Below, piece after piece: positions 23,274-30,536 of a stretch of 33,885 nt of DNA (its first letter is position 1; each line of letters opens with the position of its first letter). The DNA is from Caldifarciminota bacterium UBA3073 (GTDB lineage: Bacteria > Hydrothermota > UBA3073), in assembly GCA_002366725.1 (NCBI GenBank), contig DFBT01000011.1:1-33885 (forward strand). The letters run 5' to 3'. The position numbers and the translations under genes were made by a program. The notes below the pieces were generated by a model. The model was given only the letters and a program-made list of their open reading frames with translations, ran no database searches and had not been told where the DNA came from.

Positions 23274-23451
23274 CCAAGACTTTCTCTCTACCCTACCTAC
23301 CCTACCTACCCTGCCTACCCTGCCTACCGGCAGGCAGTTTTCTACCTCTCTGACTTTGCCCATTGAAGTTGTGCAAAAACAACAGCGCAACAAGCTGGGG
23401 TCAATCCGTGGAGTTAATCCGTGGAGTTAATCCGTAAGGATTTTATATAAA

Positions 23452-23481
23452 TGGTAGCACTATGCAATAGTGCTCCATAAA
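23452..23481. repeat. 30-bp hairpin insertion present only in module copy A
   Basis: The core AGCACTAT-gca-ATAGTGCT (23456-23474) is a perfect 8-bp stem. Without these 30 bases, copy A reads TATATAAAAGGCTGACGCC exactly as copy B does. ATAAA stands on both sides, like a short target duplication. Confidence 0.85.
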
Positions 23482-23509
23482 AGGCTGACGCCTTAATTCC
23501 AAAGCCTGC

Positions 23510-23550
23510 CCTGCCTACCGGTCCCAACGGATCCGTATGAACAGGTAGAC
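23510..23550. repeat. Composite REP, copy 3 (degenerate)
   Basis: CCTGCCTACCG, then a CCCAACGGATCCGTATG core, then ACAGGTAGAC. The outer arm has decayed relative to the copies at 4738 and 29032. Confidence 0.8.
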
Positions 23551-23564
23551 GTTGATTTTTTTGC

Positions 23565-23593
23565 TTGACAAAGTGGCGATTTTGTATTATATT
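23565..23593 (+). promoter_or_regulatory. Promoter for the 23715-26700 gene pair
   Basis: TTGACA (23565-23570), 17 bp, TATATT (23588-23593), with a T-tract and GC before the -35 box. It lies at the end of module A. Confidence 0.88.
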
Positions 23594-23714
23594 ATATATA
23601 ACACGAAAAAATTCCACTTATATCTTCGCACTGCTTAAATCTCTCAGTCACTACGCCTTTGGCGGGGTCAGTAGTCGTTTTATTTGCGATATTTTCTTTA
23701 AAAAAGGAGGTGTT

Positions 23715-24224
23715 ATGCTTGCACTAATGTGTATCGTCCTGTTGGGTGGCTACTCTGTCAATGTGGCTGTCCTGGACGAGGTTGGCACCAAGAGCAGCTC
23801 CACCCATTATGAAGTGTGGGGTGCTGGCTGTCAGTCTTCTGTCATCGGTGGCAGCACATCCACTGCCTACAGGGCAAGGTATGGGTTTTTCGGACACTTC
23901 GCAGAAAGGGAGCTGGGTGTGGAGGAGCACCAAACCGAACCGATTGTGACTGCACTGAAGGGGATAAGACCGAATCCAGCCAATGGTCCCGTTCATATCA
24001 ACTACACATTGGCGTCAAATGGGTTTGCATCCCTCAAGATATACGATATAACGGGCAGGCTGGTTAAGGTGCTGCTCAACGGCCGCATAAGGGCGGGTAA
24101 ATACGAACTGAGATGGGATTGCACGAGCGCACACAATAAGCTCGTTCCCGCCGGCGTGTACTTCTATCGCTTTGTGGTTGACGGTAAGCCCATCGCCACA
24201 AAGAAGTTGGTTCTCGTCAGGTGA
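23715..24224 (+). CDS. Small exported protein with T9SS-type C-terminal domain
   Basis: 169 residues from ATG 23715, which has a near-perfect ribosome site AAGGAGGTG; the upstream reading from 23565 starts inside the promoter and is not used. A short hydrophobic leader M-L-A-L-M-C-I-V-L-L-G-G-Y (1-13) is followed by a ~60-residue domain with paired S-S-S-T-H-Y and S-T-S-T-A-Y ... G-F-F-G-H-F motifs. That is a pattern seen at the N-terminus of many FCB-group exported proteins. Residues ~85-169 are a FlgD-like tail: I-R-P-N-P-A, Y-D-I-T-G-R-L-V-K, G-V-Y-F-Y-R. The tail is thus half the protein. It starts a two-gene unit with the beta-helix protein 25 bp downstream. Its role is unknown; an adaptor or surface anchor for its partner is a guess. 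Confidence 0.88.
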   Translation: MLALMCIVLLGGYSVNVAVLDEVGTKSSSTHYEVWGAGCQSSVIGGSTSTAYRARYGFFGHFAERELGVEEHQTEPIVTALKGIRPNPANGPVHINYTLASNGFASLKIYDITGRLVKVLLNGRIRAGKYELRWDCTSAHNKLVPAGVYFYRFVVDGKPIATKKLVLVR

Positions 24225-24249
24225 GTTTTTTGAAAGGAGGAGGTGTCAT

Positions 24250-26700
24250 ATGTTAACATATCTGGTAATGCTCATATTGGCTGTCAATGTGACGGCTGTG
24301 GAAAAAGTTAGCTCAATGAGGGTAGCAAGAAGGGAAGTCGCTCCCATCGGCGTTATGGATAAAGCGGCTATACCCCAAGAGATCAACTTTCAGGGTTATC
24401 TTACAGATGCGGATGCGGATACCGCACTATCGGGCAATTATGATATGGTGTTTAAGATATACGATGCAGGAACGGGCGGCAATGTGCTGTGGAATGAGTC
24501 ATGGACAGATGTCTCTGTTGACGGCGGCATATTTAATGTCATACTTGGTGAAACTCAATCCATACCCGACTCGGTGTTTTTGGACTATACCAACTTGTGG
24601 CTCGAGTTACTGATAGAAGGGGAAACGCTTACTCCCAGGCAAAAGATCGTCAGTGTCGGTCGTGCTTACAAGGCAGCCCACGCAGATACCGCCAATTATG
24701 CTGCAAATGCGGGTGCATCTTCCACTTCCGCATATGCCGATTCGTCCGGAATATCTGTTTACTCCTGGGACGGCTTGCATGCAACTCACGCAGATACCGC
24801 CGATTATGCCCTTGCTGCAAATGTCGTGAGTGTGGATTCAGCCACCTATGCAGACACTTCAAATTATGCCATCAGTGCGGGAACCGCATACACCACCGCT
24901 TACGCCGATTCAGCCGGCGTGACTGCCTATGCCCACGAGGCAGGTCACGCAACCTATGCAGATACCGCACAGTACACAATTGGCGGCGGCAGCACTGCCT
25001 ATGCAGATTCCGCCGGTGTGGCTGCTTATGCACATGAATCGGGACATTCGGTCAATTCAGACACTGCTCAGTGGTCACTCGGCGTAGGAAGTGTCTCCTG
25101 GGCAGACTCTGCAGGTCACCTTGTGGTACCAGACTCTTTGGAAGCCACTGTTAACCAAGGTCTCAATGGGGTATTATGGCTAAAAAATAATGGAACTGGC
25201 AGCGGTATTATGGTAGACTTGGCTGGCTATGCGGGTGTGTATGTAATGAATGCCGTGAACTCTGGGTATCATGTGTACAATGCAGGTAAAGTGGGTTTTG
25301 GTGTACAAAATGCAGATGTAGGATTTCGCTCATTTGATACTGATACGGGAATTTATGCAAAGGGAACACACCTTGCCGGCTATTTTGATGGCAATGTGAA
25401 GGTGGCGAGTAATGTTACCTCTGACGATTTCTACAGGGGTGGTGTCACTGCCGATAGTGCACTGATGACCAGGAAATACATCGACCAGCAGGTCGCATCT
25501 GCTGGTACTGGTAGTTACCATGCACCGACACTAACGGTATCGATGTCCCCCGATTCAACTGGTGATTGGGTCTGTGATGGCACTTCAGATGATGTAGAAA
25601 TACAGGCGGCGCTGGACCAGATTAACACCCTGGGTGGTGGTGTGGTTTATGTGAAGCAGGGAACATACAACTTAACGAATTCGCTCGACGTCCATTCCAA
25701 CACTACCCTCATGGGTACTGGACCCGGTACTGTACTTAACCGCACAACTGGAATCGCTATGCATGTTACTGGCGGGGAACGTGTAGTTATAGAAAACCTG
25801 CGTGTAACCGGTAGTTGTGGCTACGGGATATTCTTTTATGATGCGACTGACGGTGAGATAAAACAGTGCTGGGTAGAGATTAGCGGAGATCATGGAATAA
25901 TACTTGCGGGTTCAGGTGGGGTGAGTAATTCACACTACAATGTGATTGCCAACAATATCTGTAACTGCAGTGGCGCCTATTGCATACTAATAGAGGGATA
26001 TGAGAACATCATTCAGGGTAATAACTGTCGTAGCGTCACTAGCGCCTGCATATATTTATACGAAGCCGAGTCTAATGTTGTTGTGGGCAATGTAGTGGAT
26101 GGTGGAGGATCTGCTTATGGAATTGAATTAGCGGGCAACTCAATGGATAACACCATTACCGGCAATACGCTCATTAAGGGAGAACTCCGCTTGAGTAGCT
26201 CAACCTGGAATACTGTGAGCAGCAATACTGTATTTCAACACCAGATATACCTCGACAACGGCGATTGGAATACCGTTGTTGGCAACACAGTTCGTGGACA
26301 CATGGGAGGTACGGGAATAGTTCTCTCCGCTGGAAGCGACTTTAATACGATCAATAGCAATATCTGTTATAACCATAGCACCCATGGTATATACCTGTTC
26401 GCCAGTTCTAATAATACAGTGACAGACAATGTCTGCACCAATAATGGTCAACATGGGATTTCAATAACGGACTATAGTGACTTCAATGTTGTGAATGACA
26501 ATCGCTGTGTTAGTAATACCTCTTACGGCATCCGTATTGCAACCTTAACCTGTGATGAGAATGTGGTTCAAAACAACATGCTTCAAGGTAACACTGCTGG
26601 CAGTTATTGGGATGCTGGTACAAACACCCGTGACGACGATGCCGGTGCTACGGGAGGAATTGGTGGACATATTACAGGCGGCACCGCTAACTATGAATAA
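24250..26700 (+). CDS. Large exported protein: FCB-type N-terminal domain, HADTA-repeat stalk and right-handed beta-helix
   Basis: 816 residues from ATG 24250 (ribosome site AAAGGAGGAGGTG); the longer reading from 24172 runs inside the previous gene. A signal peptide (M-L-T-Y-L-V-M-L-I-L-A-V-N-V-T-A) precedes a domain common in FCB and phage-fibre-like proteins (~40-140; I-N-F-Q-G-Y-L-T-D-A ... L-T-P-R-Q-K-I-V-S-V-G-R-A-Y). Residues ~140-300 repeat H-A-D-T-A-x-Y-A and Y-A-D-S-A-G, likely a stalk. Residues ~450-790 form a NosD/pectate-lyase-like beta-helix (N-x-I-x-x-N repeats such as N-T-I-T-G-N-T). There is no FlgD-like tail; it ends G-G-T-A-N-Y-E. A surface fibre or polysaccharide-binding role is likely, but no catalytic residues are identified. 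Confidence 0.88.
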   Translation: MLTYLVMLILAVNVTAVEKVSSMRVARREVAPIGVMDKAAIPQEINFQGYLTDADADTALSGNYDMVFKIYDAGTGGNVLWNESWTDVSVDGGIFNVILGETQSIPDSVFLDYTNLWLELLIEGETLTPRQKIVSVGRAYKAAHADTANYAANAGASSTSAYADSSGISVYSWDGLHATHADTADYALAANVVSVDSATYADTSNYAISAGTAYTTAYADSAGVTAYAHEAGHATYADTAQYTIGGGSTAYADSAGVAAYAHESGHSVNSDTAQWSLGVGSVSWADSAGHLVVPDSLEATVNQGLNGVLWLKNNGTGSGIMVDLAGYAGVYVMNAVNSGYHVYNAGKVGFGVQNADVGFRSFDTDTGIYAKGTHLAGYFDGNVKVASNVTSDDFYRGGVTADSALMTRKYIDQQVASAGTGSYHAPTLTVSMSPDSTGDWVCDGTSDDVEIQAALDQINTLGGGVVYVKQGTYNLTNSLDVHSNTTLMGTGPGTVLNRTTGIAMHVTGGERVVIENLRVTGSCGYGIFFYDATDGEIKQCWVEISGDHGIILAGSGGVSNSHYNVIANNICNCSGAYCILIEGYENIIQGNNCRSVTSACIYLYEAESNVVVGNVVDGGGSAYGIELAGNSMDNTITGNTLIKGELRLSSSTWNTVSSNTVFQHQIYLDNGDWNTVVGNTVRGHMGGTGIVLSAGSDFNTINSNICYNHSTHGIYLFASSNNTVTDNVCTNNGQHGISITDYSDFNVVNDNRCVSNTSYGIRIATLTCDENVVQNNMLQGNTAGSYWDAGTNTRDDDAGATGGIGGHITGGTANYE

Positions 26701-26748
26701 GAATACATGATTCTGGTACCAATACTCGAGCGCTGTGTTGTTGGGAGT

Positions 26749-26968
26749 TACCGGCAGGCAGTTTTCTACCTCTCTGACTTTGCCCATTGTGGTTGTGCAA
26801 AAACAACCGTTGCACAGCATCCGTATGGAGCAACAAGCTGGAGTTAATCCGTAAGGATTTTATATAAAAGGCTGACGCCTTAACTCCAAAGCCTGCCCTG
26901 CTGGCAGGCAGGATTGATTCATCCATTGATTTTTTTTGCTTGACAAGATGTCAGTTTTATGGTATACT
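26749..26968 (+). repeat. Duplicated intergenic promoter module, copy B
   Basis: It is homologous to 23325-23593 across its length. It lacks the 30-bp hairpin block but has an extra CGTTGCACAGCATCCGTATG-like segment (about 26810-26829) not present in copy A. Confidence 0.92.
26940..26968 (+). promoter_or_regulatory. Promoter of the 27076 lipoprotein gene
   Basis: TTGACA (26940-26945), 17 bp ending TGG, TATACT (26963-26968), preceded by eight T and GC. It lies at the end of module B. Confidence 0.92.
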
Positions 26969-27075
26969 ATATATTGGAATGCCAAAAGAAATCGCTTAGA
27001 TCTCCATAAGAAACTTTTGCCTGGCGGCCTGAAATTACAAGGAAGGGGGTGAAGCCTTTAAAAAAGGAGGAGGAA

Positions 27076-27882
27076 ATGAGACACAAAGACATAAAGTTGC
27101 TGACCGTGGTCCTGGCGGGGGTGGTCGTAGCCATGCTCGTCGGCTGTTCTACTGTAACACATGCCGTCGTTGGTGGCGCGGCGTCGGGTCTCGGGGGAGC
27201 CGTATCGGAACAGGCAGAGCAAGCCGTGTATAAAAGAATGGCTCCCAAAGAACAACTGCCGCCACCATCTTCACCGGGATGGGGTAATTTCATGGCAATG
27301 CAAGCTCAGATAATGTTTTCTTACTCATTTTCGATTGGGGGATTATGGATCGGACAAATCGGCTATAAACCCGGAGAATGGACAAAGTTTGAGCTTGCAG
27401 AAGCAGCCGAAAACACCCCCATAGTATTAGAACGGGCATTCCTGAAAAGGGAAGATAACGGCAATGAGTGGTGGCGAGTATCCTGGTTTGAAGATGAAGA
27501 ATCATGGATATATGAAGCACAATTTTCTCCGACAGAAGGGCGGTTGCTGCGCCTTCGCGGCAAAGATGCAGACGGTAACGAAGGAGAAATTCCCATTACT
27601 GGAGAAACCATCTATATGCCGCCCACAGAAGTAACCGATGAAAGTATTCAGGGTGCAACCGTTGGAAAAGAAACCATCACAACTCCGGCGGGTACTTTTG
27701 ATACGGATCATGTAGTTTACCTTGCGACAAATGTCGAAGGCAATATAGAGTGGTGGACTACCGATAAGGTGCCGGGTGGTGTGGTAAAGTATCTATTAAA
27801 GGATAAAGAAGAAGGTGTCGTCTGGACCAGTACCCTCAAAGCGAAAGGCAAAGATGCAACTACCGTGCTCGGCTCGTTTTAA
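27076..27882 (+). CDS. Lipoprotein of unknown function, DUF3108-like features
   Basis: 268 residues from ATG 27076, next to AAGGAGGAGG; the reading from 27049 is not needed. A lipoprotein signal ends M-L-V-G-C24, followed by a glycine-rich stretch (G-G-A-A-S-G-L-G-G-A) that could span or insert into a membrane. The rest is beta-rich: G-Y-K-P-G-E-W-T-K-F-E-L, then W-W-R-V-S-W, then P-A-G-T-F-D-T-D-H-V-V-Y and W-W-T-T-D-K-V-P-G-G-V-V-K-Y. The last two blocks resemble DUF3108-type periplasmic proteins. The protein at 30537-31328 shares the same order of motifs (G-D-W-V-K-Y; L-A-G-S-F-T). A periplasmic or outer-membrane lipoprotein; the role is unknown. Confidence 0.85.
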   Translation: MRHKDIKLLTVVLAGVVVAMLVGCSTVTHAVVGGAASGLGGAVSEQAEQAVYKRMAPKEQLPPPSSPGWGNFMAMQAQIMFSYSFSIGGLWIGQIGYKPGEWTKFELAEAAENTPIVLERAFLKREDNGNEWWRVSWFEDEESWIYEAQFSPTEGRLLRLRGKDADGNEGEIPITGETIYMPPTEVTDESIQGATVGKETITTPAGTFDTDHVVYLATNVEGNIEWWTTDKVPGGVVKYLLKDKEEGVVWTSTLKAKGKDATTVLGSF

Positions 27883-27905
27883 AAATATGGGTAAGTAAAT
27901 GGAAT

Positions 27906-27923
27906 GCTCCACCCTGGTGGAGC
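27906..27923. repeat. Hairpin GCTCCACC/GGTGGAGC
   Basis: A perfect 8-bp stem with a two-base loop lies 23 bp after the lipoprotein stop. There is no T-run on the plus strand, so terminator function is uncertain. TGGAGCGAA also occurs in the iscU tail region (about 6578-6586). Confidence 0.65.
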
Positions 27924-28033
27924 GAAACAAAACTTATATTATCTAAAACGACACTCCCGAGTTCAAATCGCTTAAGTGAAGAACGGAGATATGGAGCGGG
28001 CTTTGGCCCAGTTCAATCAGAAAGGAGAAATAG

Positions 28034-28771
28034 ATGGAATATAAGATAGAGGGAGATAACTTGCAGGTGGTGAAGGTCACCCTCAAAGGGGGTGAGGAGG
28101 TTTACGCCGAGGCGGGCAAGATGATGTTTAAGACATCGGGTATAAATATGGAAACCCAAATGAAGGGCAAGGGAATCGGCGCGAAACTATTCGGTGCCGT
28201 GAAGAGAAAGGTTGCCGGCGAATCGCTTTTCACCACCCACTTCACAGGGGATGGAACCGTCGGCTTTGCGGGCGACTACCCCGGCAGGATAGAGGTAATT
28301 AAGCTGGAGGAGGGAAAATCATTCCTCGCACAGAGGGACGCATTTGTATGTGCCGAGTCAACTATCGATTTCTCCATAGCATTTCAGAAGAAGATAGGCG
28401 CCGGTCTCTTTGGTGGCGAGGGCTTTATCCTCGAGAAATTCACCGGACCCGGAACTGTCTTCATACACGCCGGTGGTGATTTTCTCACCTTTGACCTGAA
28501 ATCCGGAGAGAATATTCAGGTTGATACTGGCTGTGTGGTGGGCTTTGAGGATGGTGTCAACTACGATATTCAGTTCGTCGGCGGGATAAAAACGGCTGTC
28601 TTTGGTGGAGAGGGATTATTCCTCACCACCCTGACAGGCCCGGGAAAGGTTATCCTCCAGACCCTGACATTGGCGAGATTACGGAGGGAACTGGGAGGTT
28701 TCAAAACGGGTGGTGGCGAGAAATCCGGTCTCGGCGGCATTGTGAGCAGTTTTATGGGCAGTGACGATTGA
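28034..28771 (+). CDS. AIM24 / TIGR00266-family protein
   Basis: 245 residues; AAAGGAG precedes the ATG. The family folds as a beta-sandwich or beta-helix with three internal repeats. Visible here are Y-A-E-A-G-K-M-M, L-F-T-T-H-F-T-G-D-G-T-V-G-F-A, G-L-F-G-G-E-G-F-I-L-E-K-F-T-G-P-G-T-V-F-I-H-A-G-G and V-F-G-G-E-G-L-F-L-T-T-L-T-G-P-G-K-V-I-L-Q, followed by a glycine-rich end. Mitochondrial AIM24 shares the domain; in bacteria the function is not settled. It has no signal peptide and is presumably cytoplasmic. It lies between two envelope protein genes on the same strand, with 150-bp and 500-bp gaps, so co-transcription is not certain. Confidence 0.93.
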   Translation: MEYKIEGDNLQVVKVTLKGGEEVYAEAGKMMFKTSGINMETQMKGKGIGAKLFGAVKRKVAGESLFTTHFTGDGTVGFAGDYPGRIEVIKLEEGKSFLAQRDAFVCAESTIDFSIAFQKKIGAGLFGGEGFILEKFTGPGTVFIHAGGDFLTFDLKSGENIQVDTGCVVGFEDGVNYDIQFVGGIKTAVFGGEGLFLTTLTGPGKVILQTLTLARLRRELGGFKTGGGEKSGLGGIVSSFMGSDD

Positions 28772-28983
28772 TGCTTGATCCCGAATTATATGTCAAAGAA
28801 AAAATTGGACGCAGATGAACGCAGATTACCCATGATGTTTTTATTAATGTGGTTGTCGGGAGAGATGTCATTGCGAGGGATATCATTGCAAGCCCGTATG
28901 GGCGAAGCAACCCCCGAAGCAATCTCCATCTGACACATACTCGAGACTATGACCTGTTGTATAGTTTCCTGTACGATCAAGAG

Positions 28984-29031
28984 CCATTCACCCCATTAGA
29001 TACAAAATTATCTAACAGGGCAGGGATTACA
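28984..29031. repeat. Variable-core hairpin repeat, copy 2
   Basis: The same flanks as 4496-4541 (CCATTCACCCC ... AGGGCAGGGATTACAC) enclose a different hairpin: TTAGATA-caaaat-TATCTAA (28996-29015). Both arms differ from copy 1 yet still pair. Confidence 0.82.
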
Positions 29032-29071
29032 CCTGCCTACCGGTCCCTGTGGATCCGTATGGACAGGCAGG
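29032..29071. repeat. Composite REP, copy 2
   Basis: Differs from 4738-4777 only in the inner arm (CTGTGG for CTACGG). Confidence 0.88.
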
Positions 29072-29273
29072 CGAGATCATCATCTCAAGATCCGTATGGA
29101 CAAGATACAAACCACCAAGTTATTATGTAATTGAGTGTGGTCGTTATTTCCAAGTGTGTTCTTTAATTACTTAATTACCCAATAACCTGATTATTGTTTT
29201 TGGTAATAATCTGTGGATATCTGTGTTTATCTGTGGTTAAGTCTTTTACAATGCCTATAAACTGGAGGTGAAA

Positions 29274-29624
29274 ATGGAAGAGAAAAAAACGACGGAGACG
29301 GTCCCCTCAGAAGAGGAGACAATCGAAGAGGGGAAGATCTTTGCCTTTCTTGGATACTGGGGTATCCTCTTTCTCATACCAATTCTTGCCAAGAAGGACA
29401 ACCGCTTCGCGGTATTCCACGGCAAACAGGGGTTGATACTCTTCATATTAGAAATAATAGTCGGGATACTGGGACTCATACCTTTTATAGGCTGGTTCGT
29501 TATCCGTCCTCTGGGTTACATCTTCTGCGGAATTATGTCCATTATAGGAATGGTTCAATCTCTGAGCGGCAAATACTGGAAGATGCCGTGGCTCGGTCAA
29601 TATGCAGAAAAAATAAATATCTAA
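29274..29624 (+). CDS. DUF4870/Tic20-like small membrane protein
   Basis: 116 residues from ATG 29274 (GGAGG five bases upstream; an in-frame GTG at 29268 overlaps the ribosome site). An acidic, Thr/Glu-rich N-terminus (1-22) is followed by three membrane segments (about 24-38, 50-70, 75-97). The block D-N-R-F-A-V-F-H-G-K-Q-G-L-I-L-F between segments one and two is the signature of DUF4870/Tic20-like proteins, whose function in bacteria is unknown. It lies 37 bp upstream of the next secreted-protein gene, so the two are likely co-transcribed. Confidence 0.88.
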   Translation: MEEKKTTETVPSEEETIEEGKIFAFLGYWGILFLIPILAKKDNRFAVFHGKQGLILFILEIIVGILGLIPFIGWFVIRPLGYIFCGIMSIIGMVQSLSGKYWKMPWLGQYAEKINI

Positions 29625-29661
29625 GTATCCGACATAAAAACCAGAGAAAGGGGGTGTAAAC

Positions 29662-30450
29662 ATGAAGGCATTAAGGACGCAAACCCCGGTAGTTACTCTT
29701 GTCGCAATCTTGCTGGTATGTGCCTTACCTTCGTCTGCTGAAGGGGGCGATGTGAAAGGCTTCCCAGGGATACCTATATATATCGGTGCAGACTTCCCCT
29801 GCGGAACACAAATGGAAAACTTGGAGTGGGCGGAACAGCAGGCGGAACAGACGCTGCAAAAGGAGGGATACATCTGGTATGAGTTTGGAGAGAAGCTCGC
29901 AGAAGAATACGATAAGGATGCCAGAGGTGTAGACGGAAAGATTGTGGATTTTTATAAAAAAGAACTCGAAAAACGGGGCTGGAACTATATCGGAGAGGGT
30001 GTTCGCATACATCACTGGACCAAAGGAAAAGAGGCTATCGGTATAAGCTTTCCCGCTGACTGTACGATAGAATATAAACATATGAGTAGCGAAGAGGCAA
30101 AAGCCAACATTGCCAATCTGAATGAGGAAGAGTTTATCGAGGCGTTTGTGAAATGCGCAAAGGAGGCACAGAAGGTTTACGAAAAACACGGTATTAAAAC
30201 ATGGAGTGACCTTGAAGGTAAGTCTTCCGAGATTATGTCTGAGAAAGGCTACGAAGAGGCGGAAAAGTTTGCTGAAAAACTCAACCTCGAGGTAAAGGAA
30301 ACGATCGGGAAAACCCTAAAACCCTTTGGCGTCTCAGTAAACAGGTTCAAGGAATTAAAACCTCGTTATGAGGATTTAATCCCACAATACTTTGAGCAAC
30401 ATGAAGAAGAGTTCACAGAAAATATATTGGGATTTTCCGCAATGAATTAG
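29662..30450 (+). CDS. Exported helical protein, unrecognised
   Basis: 262 residues; GAAAGGGGGTG precedes ATG 29662. A signal peptide (M-K-A-L-R-T-Q-T-P-V-V-T-L-V-A-I-L-L-V-C) ends near S-S-A-E. The mature part begins with a short compact segment (F-P-G-I-P-I-Y-I-G-A-D-F-P-C-G-T, ~34-49). A mixed alpha/beta region ending S-F-P-A-D-C-T-I-E-Y (~127-136) follows, then charged helices rich in E and K. Cysteines at about 47 and 133 could form a disulfide. No family is recognised. It lies between the DUF4870-like gene and another secreted unknown on the same strand; a periplasmic role is likely. Confidence 0.8.
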   Translation: MKALRTQTPVVTLVAILLVCALPSSAEGGDVKGFPGIPIYIGADFPCGTQMENLEWAEQQAEQTLQKEGYIWYEFGEKLAEEYDKDARGVDGKIVDFYKKELEKRGWNYIGEGVRIHHWTKGKEAIGISFPADCTIEYKHMSSEEAKANIANLNEEEFIEAFVKCAKEAQKVYEKHGIKTWSDLEGKSSEIMSEKGYEEAEKFAEKLNLEVKETIGKTLKPFGVSVNRFKELKPRYEDLIPQYFEQHEEEFTENILGFSAMN

Positions 30451-30536
30451 CTTTAAGAATATGGGAATTTTGCGAATGGGTGGATGTGCCGATGAAAGGG
30501 AATAGGTATTCTAATAACTAAAGAAAGGGGGTAAAG

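Larger units (their letters stand above)
23325..23593 (+). repeat. Duplicated intergenic promoter module, copy A
   Basis: It shares long identical blocks with 26749-26968: CGGCAGGCAGTTTTCTACCTC..., TTGTGCAAAAACAAC, GTAAGGATTTTATATAAA, AAGGCTGACGCCTTAA, CCAAAGCCTGCCCTG and TTTTTTTGCTTGACA. Copy A has an extra 30-base hairpin block (23452-23481) and a composite REP where copy B has a simple one. Confidence 0.92.
23274..23714. other. Repeat-dense spacer with promoter module A
   Basis: No gene is seen. In order: four 9-base tandem units (23291-23326, CCCTACCTA twice then CCCTGCCTA twice) running into a REP arm; module A, shared with 26749-26968 (23325-23593); GTGGAGTTAATCC phrases (about 23407-23435); a hairpin insertion (23452-23481); a degenerate composite REP (23510-23550); a promoter; and a ~115-base leader ending in AAAAAAGGAGGTG. 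Confidence 0.85.
26701..27075. other. Spacer with promoter module B
   Basis: No gene is seen. 26749-26968 is the second copy of the promoter module, including a simple REP variant (26890-26912). A ~105-base leader follows, ending CCTTTAAAAAAGGAGGAGG. In it CCTTT can pair with AAAGG and cover the ribosome site; copy A's leader ends with the same CTTTAAAAAAGGAGG. Confidence 0.85.
28772..29273. other. 500-bp spacer filled with dispersed repeats
   Basis: No gene is seen; an ORF at 28849-29130 simply reads through repeats. Contents: a TATAGTTTCCTGTACGATCAA-type block (28960-28980, identical at 33050-33070), the variable-core hairpin repeat copy 2 (28984-29031), composite REP copy 2 (29032-29071), AGATCCGTATGGACA (about 29087-29101), degenerate octamers (TTAATTAC, TTAATTAC, CCAATAAC; about 29163-29190) and ATCTGTGTTTATCTGTGG phrases (about 29218-29236). 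Confidence 0.8.

Noticed and set aside
24597..25037. Cys/Arg-rich 146-residue ORF
   Set aside because: It is a frame-shifted reading of the H-A-D-T-A repeats of the beta-helix gene; the repeats give a periodic shadow.
27906..27923. Intrinsic terminator after the 27076 lipoprotein gene
   Set aside because: The stem is good, but no T-run follows on the plus strand, so it is listed as a hairpin repeat only.
28849..29130. 93-residue ORF in the 28772-29273 spacer
   Set aside because: It reads straight through three different dispersed repeats and has no ribosome site.
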